From an uncultured Bacteroidales bacterium (lineage in GTDB: Bacteria; Bacteroidota; Bacteroidia; Bacteroidales; WCHB1-69), in NCBI GenBank assembly GCA_946413585.1, contig CAMKLG010000003.1, positions 31,500 to 95,499 of the forward strand: DNA of 64,000 bases. The letters are read 5' to 3'. The notes beneath the pieces were generated by a model. That model had not been told where the DNA came from, did no database searches, and worked only from the letters and a program-made list of their open reading frames with translations. A program made the position numbers and the translations under genes. Positions 61,018 through 64,000 of the stretch are shown in pieces (the stretch's first letter is position 1; each line of letters starts with the position of its first letter).

Positions 61018-62541
61018 CTATATATTAGGATCACCATTAGGATCACCATTAGGATCACCATTGGGATCATCATTGGGATTATCATTGGGATCATCATTGG
61101 GATCATCAAGCGGTCTGTTATGACGCGAGGTGCTGACACTATTAGATAATGCCCAGCCACCAGAACGCAAATTACCAAGATATTCAATTAATGATGCGTC
61201 TTTCAGAATTCGCATGTACCTTTTCACTGAAGGGTAGCTCTTTCCTGTCAGTTCTGTCAACTCATTTAATTTAACGTGATCATGAGTAGCTAAATAATCC
61301 ATAATAGCAGTTAATGAAACTTTGACCGAATTGTCTGTCGTTAGATTGGAAACATCAACAGATTTCTTTTCTTTCAATGGTTGTAAATTATGATGGACAT
61401 TTGGAAAAGTCAGAATCACGCAATTGTTCGCCAATGTCCATACTGGTTCTTCGCATCTGTTTTGTCTGCAGGATTCAATAATCCTTAAAGTACCACTTCC
61501 CACCATTTCGATATATCTTAATTGGTAAAACGCATTTGCAATATCCGGATTACGTAAAACAGAACGATGAACGCTCTTTAATCCATCCAAGGTGACACCA
61601 TCCATAAGATTCCCACTATTAACAATTTCCAGATAATTGCTATATGCATTAATGGCAACAAAAGACTGATGGCTTTCATACGAACGATGAACTACGGCGT
61701 TTAATATTCCTTCTCGTAAGGCCAACAACGGCAATGACTCGACATCAGAGCGTAACATTCCTTCGATAACAACACGCTTAGGATATAGATTGTAAAGATA
61801 GGCGACCACTTCGTCAACAGCGGATATAAGACTAATATCGTATAACCTTACATCTGCCAAAGATGCTTGACCATTATCCGTTGTGAATACCGACACTCTA
61901 ATTCTTGTTTGAGGTATAAATATGGAAGGCTGTTTTGACATTACCACAACACCAGCATTTGTGAAGGATTGGTCTTTTACAAATCCCATAGTTCGCATAA
62001 TTTCCACTTCTGAAGCTGTCGCATACTTTCCATCTTTCTGAAGTAATACGTTTCGAATTTTTGATATGGCAACACCGTCTAAATCATCAATAGAAGCAGA
62101 AACTTGCGTTCTCCGTTCCCATCCTTCATCTAATGAATATTTTTCTTCAAAAAGGCCAATCATTTCGTCAGATGAGGCAGCAACAGTAGTATCCTCTTTT
62201 CGTATGTAAAAGGCACCGTTTGCAACATAGGGCTTGTTCGGGCCTTCCCAAACAGAAACTATTGCAATGTTTTTGCCCTCTTTTTCAGAATGGCCAATAG
62301 TAAAAGGAAGTGTTGGGTGTATATTGTTGATAAGGCATTTGTTTATGATGTCCGTGGCTTCTTTTAGGCCAACACCTACAAGTTCGCCAAGATTATTGAC
62401 CCCAATGAGCATAGTACCTCCTTGTGTGTTGGCCAAAGCACAAGCATTTTTAGCAATCTCTACGGGGTCTGCTGTTGGAATAAGCACCACATTTTGCCTA
62501 TCTTTGAGTAAAAAATCCACTATATACGAATTGTCGCTCAT
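61018..62541 (-). CDS. AlbA_2/Schlafen-type protein with ATPase-like and winged-helix domains
   Basis: 507 residues from the ATG at 62541 (a TTG six bases upstream is possible). The N-terminal AlbA_2 domain has ANTQGGTMLIGVNNLGELVGV (about 36-56). The middle matches HATPase_c_4 of RecG-like regulators: LREGILNAVVHRSY, LEIVNSGNL, VGSGTLRI (about 265-370). A winged helix follows (about 415-470, LNELTELTGKSYPSVKRYM). The tail is seven DPNx units encoded by a 12-base tandem repeat. Such proteins occur as regulators and in defence islands. Starts two bases after the DUF4062 gene ends, so one operon. Lower GC than the flanking repeats, which suggests transfer. Confidence 0.82.
   Translation of the reverse strand: MSDNSYIVDFLLKDRQNVVLIPTADPVEIAKNACALANTQGGTMLIGVNNLGELVGVGLKEATDIINKCLINNIHPTLPFTIGHSEKEGKNIAIVSVWEGPNKPYVANGAFYIRKEDTTVAASSDEMIGLFEEKYSLDEGWERRTQVSASIDDLDGVAISKIRNVLLQKDGKYATASEVEIMRTMGFVKDQSFTNAGVVVMSKQPSIFIPQTRIRVSVFTTDNGQASLADVRLYDISLISAVDEVVAYLYNLYPKRVVIEGMLRSDVESLPLLALREGILNAVVHRSYESHQSFVAINAYSNYLEIVNSGNLMDGVTLDGLKSVHRSVLRNPDIANAFYQLRYIEMVGSGTLRIIESCRQNRCEEPVWTLANNCVILTFPNVHHNLQPLKEKKSVDVSNLTTDNSVKVSLTAIMDYLATHDHVKLNELTELTGKSYPSVKRYMRILKDASLIEYLGNLRSGGWALSNSVSTSRHNRPLDDPNDDPNDNPNDDPNGDPNGDPNGDPNI
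61027..61110. repeat. 12-base tandem repeat encoding the DPNx tail
   Basis: Seven units of AGGATCACCATT or GGGATCATCATT, in frame, coding DPNG/DPND at the C terminus of the AlbA_2 protein. Unit number changes would keep the frame. Confidence 0.9.
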
Positions 62542-62543
62542 AA

Positions 62544-63203
62544 TCAAAATTCTTTTAATACATTAGCAATGAATACCTTGTCCCCAAAATTTGTACGGAT
62601 ATATTTTGCGATATCCAATTCATGGTCATAATAGTGCATCCAATTATTGGTGATTTCTTCTTTAGGTAAACCTTTGTGGTTCACAAAATCTTCCATAACA
62701 AAACATAAAGGATCAAACTGATGTAAGTCTTTGGTCTCAAAAAGATCCAACACTCTTGGAAGATTCTTCCTTTGTCTTATAGTGTTATCATAGAAAGATG
62801 TGATGGCTTTGTTCAAATCTTCATCTTTTGTGTCTGGATGTTCACGCAGAACTAAAGATTTCAGCAAATTCTTGTATGTTTTAATTCGATTATCAATCAC
62901 ATACCAACAAGGTTTATGACATTCCCGAGCATGCTTAAATTCTTGAAAGGTAATACTTTCACTTCCGTCTCTGCCTGTTCCGCAATCAGGTCTGATAATT
63001 CCAAAAAACAGATCACACTCTTCAACGGCTTTTAAGCAATTGTCAAAGTTGTGCAGTCTTGGGTTAACTTTCATTGAACCCGACATTGACATTATTACAT
63101 CATATTCCAACGTGATGAATTGTGCCTCAATGCGAAGCAATTGATCTTCAAATCCGTTCACTGATGAACTCACCATCACCGTAAATTTGTCCTTTTCTAC
63201 CAT
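62544..63203 (-). CDS. DUF4062-domain protein
   Basis: 219 residues from the ATG at 63203 (GTG directly before it is possible). The N-terminal 110 residues match DUF4062, a TIR/nucleoside-deoxyribosyltransferase-like fold: VMVSSSVNGFEDQLLRIE, then DLFFGIIRPDCGTG and ESITFQEFKHARE. DUF4062 is found fused to STAND or other effector-type proteins in immune-like systems. The remaining half is helical and unassigned. First gene of the two-gene cassette with the AlbA_2 protein. Two inverted repeats lie upstream. Confidence 0.75.
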   Translation of the reverse strand: MVEKDKFTVMVSSSVNGFEDQLLRIEAQFITLEYDVIMSMSGSMKVNPRLHNFDNCLKAVEECDLFFGIIRPDCGTGRDGSESITFQEFKHARECHKPCWYVIDNRIKTYKNLLKSLVLREHPDTKDEDLNKAITSFYDNTIRQRKNLPRVLDLFETKDLHQFDPLCFVMEDFVNHKGLPKEEITNNWMHYYDHELDIAKYIRTNFGDKVFIANVLKEF

Positions 63204-63248
63204 CACACCGATTCAATAAACATTCAATGACTACTTCAAATTAGTTCA

Positions 63249-63314
63249 TGCAAGCTGAGTAAACGAACTCGGCTTGCAATTGCAAAAATTGCATTTTTTT
63301 TGTTCAATGCAATT
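63249..63314. promoter_or_regulatory. Two inverted repeats upstream of the DUF4062 operon
   Basis: TGCAAGCTGAGT (63249-63260) pairs with ACTCGGCTTGCA (63267-63278), 12-base arms with one G-T. AATTGCATT (63287-63295) and AATGCAATT (63306-63314) form a perfect nine-base dyad. Candidates for a leader hairpin and an operator. I see no clean TAnnTTTG box here. Confidence 0.55.
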
Positions 63315-63456
63315 AATATTGGATGATTGGAATTATTTTTGAAATCTGCTATTCGCATTGTTAACGGAATGCATTTTCCACTTGGATGGGATTCCCGAAG
63401 TGCAATACAATGGTGGCAAAAGGGCGTTCTTATTATATTATATGGAACTAGGGCAT

Positions 63457-63600
63457 TCATGTTTCCAACCGCCTGAGGAAGGAGAGGTCGTGACAGAGGA
63501 CATCCTCAGCCTTACGAATGTCCTCGTCGATTTCGGCAGGGCGGTGATGGGCTCGTTTCCGTATCCCTCCCAAGCCCGTCAGGGCTTCCATCTCTGTAGC
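63457..63600 (-). pseudogene. Decayed C-terminal gene fragment, copy C
   Basis: Minus-strand frame ending TGA at 63457-63459, coding AEIDEDIRKAEDVL then CHDLSFLRRLET, close to copy A (EIDEEIRKAENVL) including its hairpin-derived upstream part EALTGLGGIR. No start or N-terminal domain. Confidence 0.5.
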
Positions 63601-63808
63601 GCGTGAACGTTCCCAAACACGCCCCCCCGAACCCCGTTAGGGGTTCCCTGTCTGTAGCCGTTGGCGATGCGGTAGCCCCCACAACCCCGTGAGGGGTTGC
63701 ACATCGGGCACGACAATGTTTTGGCAATCCGTTGAATATGAATCCCCTCCAGGGATTTGAATCCGCACGTGGGCATCCGCTACAGATAGGCATCCCCTAA
63801 CGGGGATG
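63572..63808. repeat. Cluster of GTNA-loop hairpins
   Basis: Four hairpins within 240 bases: AAGCCC-GTCA-GGGCTT (63572), GAACCCC-GTTA-GGGGTTC (63629), CAACCCC-GTGA-GGGGTTG (63682) and CATCCCC-TAAC-GGGGATG (63791, GTTA loop when read on the minus strand). The arms differ but stay complementary. Single members at 59627-59642 and 60630-60647. Confidence 0.8.
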
Positions 63809-63903
63809 GGTTAACCCGCTCATCAAAGCCTCTATCGGCACCGTGCTGTCCATCAGCCCGATGCGGGTGACGAAGGCGTGTCAGCACAATACAATTTGAA
63901 TGA

Positions 63904-63980
63904 ATTGCACTTTAGAAAGCGCTTTCTTGTTATTTTTTCTCACTCCTAAAAGTGCAATATTGAAAATTTTATTATTTTTG
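63904..63980 (+). promoter_or_regulatory. Promoter with nested dyads for the gene leaving the window
   Basis: ATTGCACTTT (63904-63913) and AAAGTGCAAT (63949-63958) are a perfect inverted pair enclosing the palindrome GAAAGCGCTTTC (63915-63926). A TATTTTTG -7 box follows at 63973-63980. Looks like an operator just upstream of a promoter. Confidence 0.6.
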
Positions 63981-63993
63981 CAAAAAAATTATT

Positions 63994-64000
63994 ATGGAAA
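63994..64000 (+). CDS. Start of a gene running off the window
   Basis: ATGGAAA at the very end, 13 bases after the TATTTTTG box. Only two codons are visible, so nothing can be said about the product. Confidence 0.4.

Noticed and set aside
63512..63793. 93-residue open frame on the minus strand
   Set aside because: It reads through several hairpin repeats with Arg/Cys/Pro-rich translation; a different frame carries the real coding relic.

Overview
The window looks like a chromosomal segment of a member of the Bacteroidetes, most likely Bacteroidales or a close relative. The lineage call rests on several sequence features. gldF, gldG and gldD are present. At least two secreted proteins carry C-terminal type IX secretion (T9SS) sorting domains. 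There are S46, C10 and M16 secreted or periplasmic peptidases, a FISUMP-domain surface protein and a short primary sigma factor without region 1.1. The Bacteroidetes -7 promoter box (TAnnTTTG) recurs in front of gene after gene. I cannot name the species.

Layout. 1-56.6 kb is ordinary core genome in short operons. 1-4.4 kb: a sugar aminotransferase facing a five-gene operon (sufE-like, small lipoprotein, SDR, LD-carboxypeptidase, acyltransferase). 4.5-10 kb: an M16 protease, then gldFG. 10-14.5 kb: rplU-rpmA, an HtrA protease, the primary sigma factor, gldD and a LuxE-like acyl-activating enzyme. 14.6-21.6 kb: an FMN-binding protein, a T9SS nuclease/phosphatase, a cysteine-less DksA-like protein, a fused peptide-ABC ATPase, a MauE/thioredoxin-like membrane protein, a TetR-like regulator and a protein of the family databases mislabel asparagine synthetase B. 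21.6-27 kb: an operon M23 peptidase-phoH-lpxK-pnp-membrane glycosyltransferase. 27-34.7 kb: a four-helix-bundle protein, a C10 protease with CUB-like domains, a low-complexity exported protein, tRNA-Gln(CTG), udk, a PepSY-like protein and prmA. 35-43.4 kb: a B12-dependent ribonucleotide reductase, a LutA-like protein, gpsA with a FemAB-like gene, and a FISUMP protein. 43.5-56.6 kb: purD with an MltF-like transglycosylase, lspA, a DPP7-like S46 peptidase, recG, a class III aminotransferase and a large multi-cofactor oxidoreductase.

56.6-64 kb is accessory DNA: sparse genes, many repeats and decayed mobile DNA. It holds a RhuM-family protein and an ORF6N protein that share a duplicated upstream regulatory module of about 130 bp. 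It also holds an IS21-family remnant with an istA'-'istB deletion fusion, three decayed copies of one C-terminal gene fragment, and a family of GTNA-loop hairpins whose arms covary. A two-gene cassette (DUF4062 protein plus an AlbA_2/ATPase/winged-helix protein with a 12-bp tandem-repeat tail) lies here too, and is the best candidate for an uncharacterised, possibly defensive, system.

Dispersed repeats also run through the core: GTAGAGACG inverted repeats (three copies) and short tandem tracts of about seven bases based on TAGGGAA, AAAGCCAA or CAACTGT, almost always placed directly after stop codons. Nothing was searched against a database. Family calls come from motif recognition, and start sites were chosen by reading the bases, promoter boxes and overlaps.
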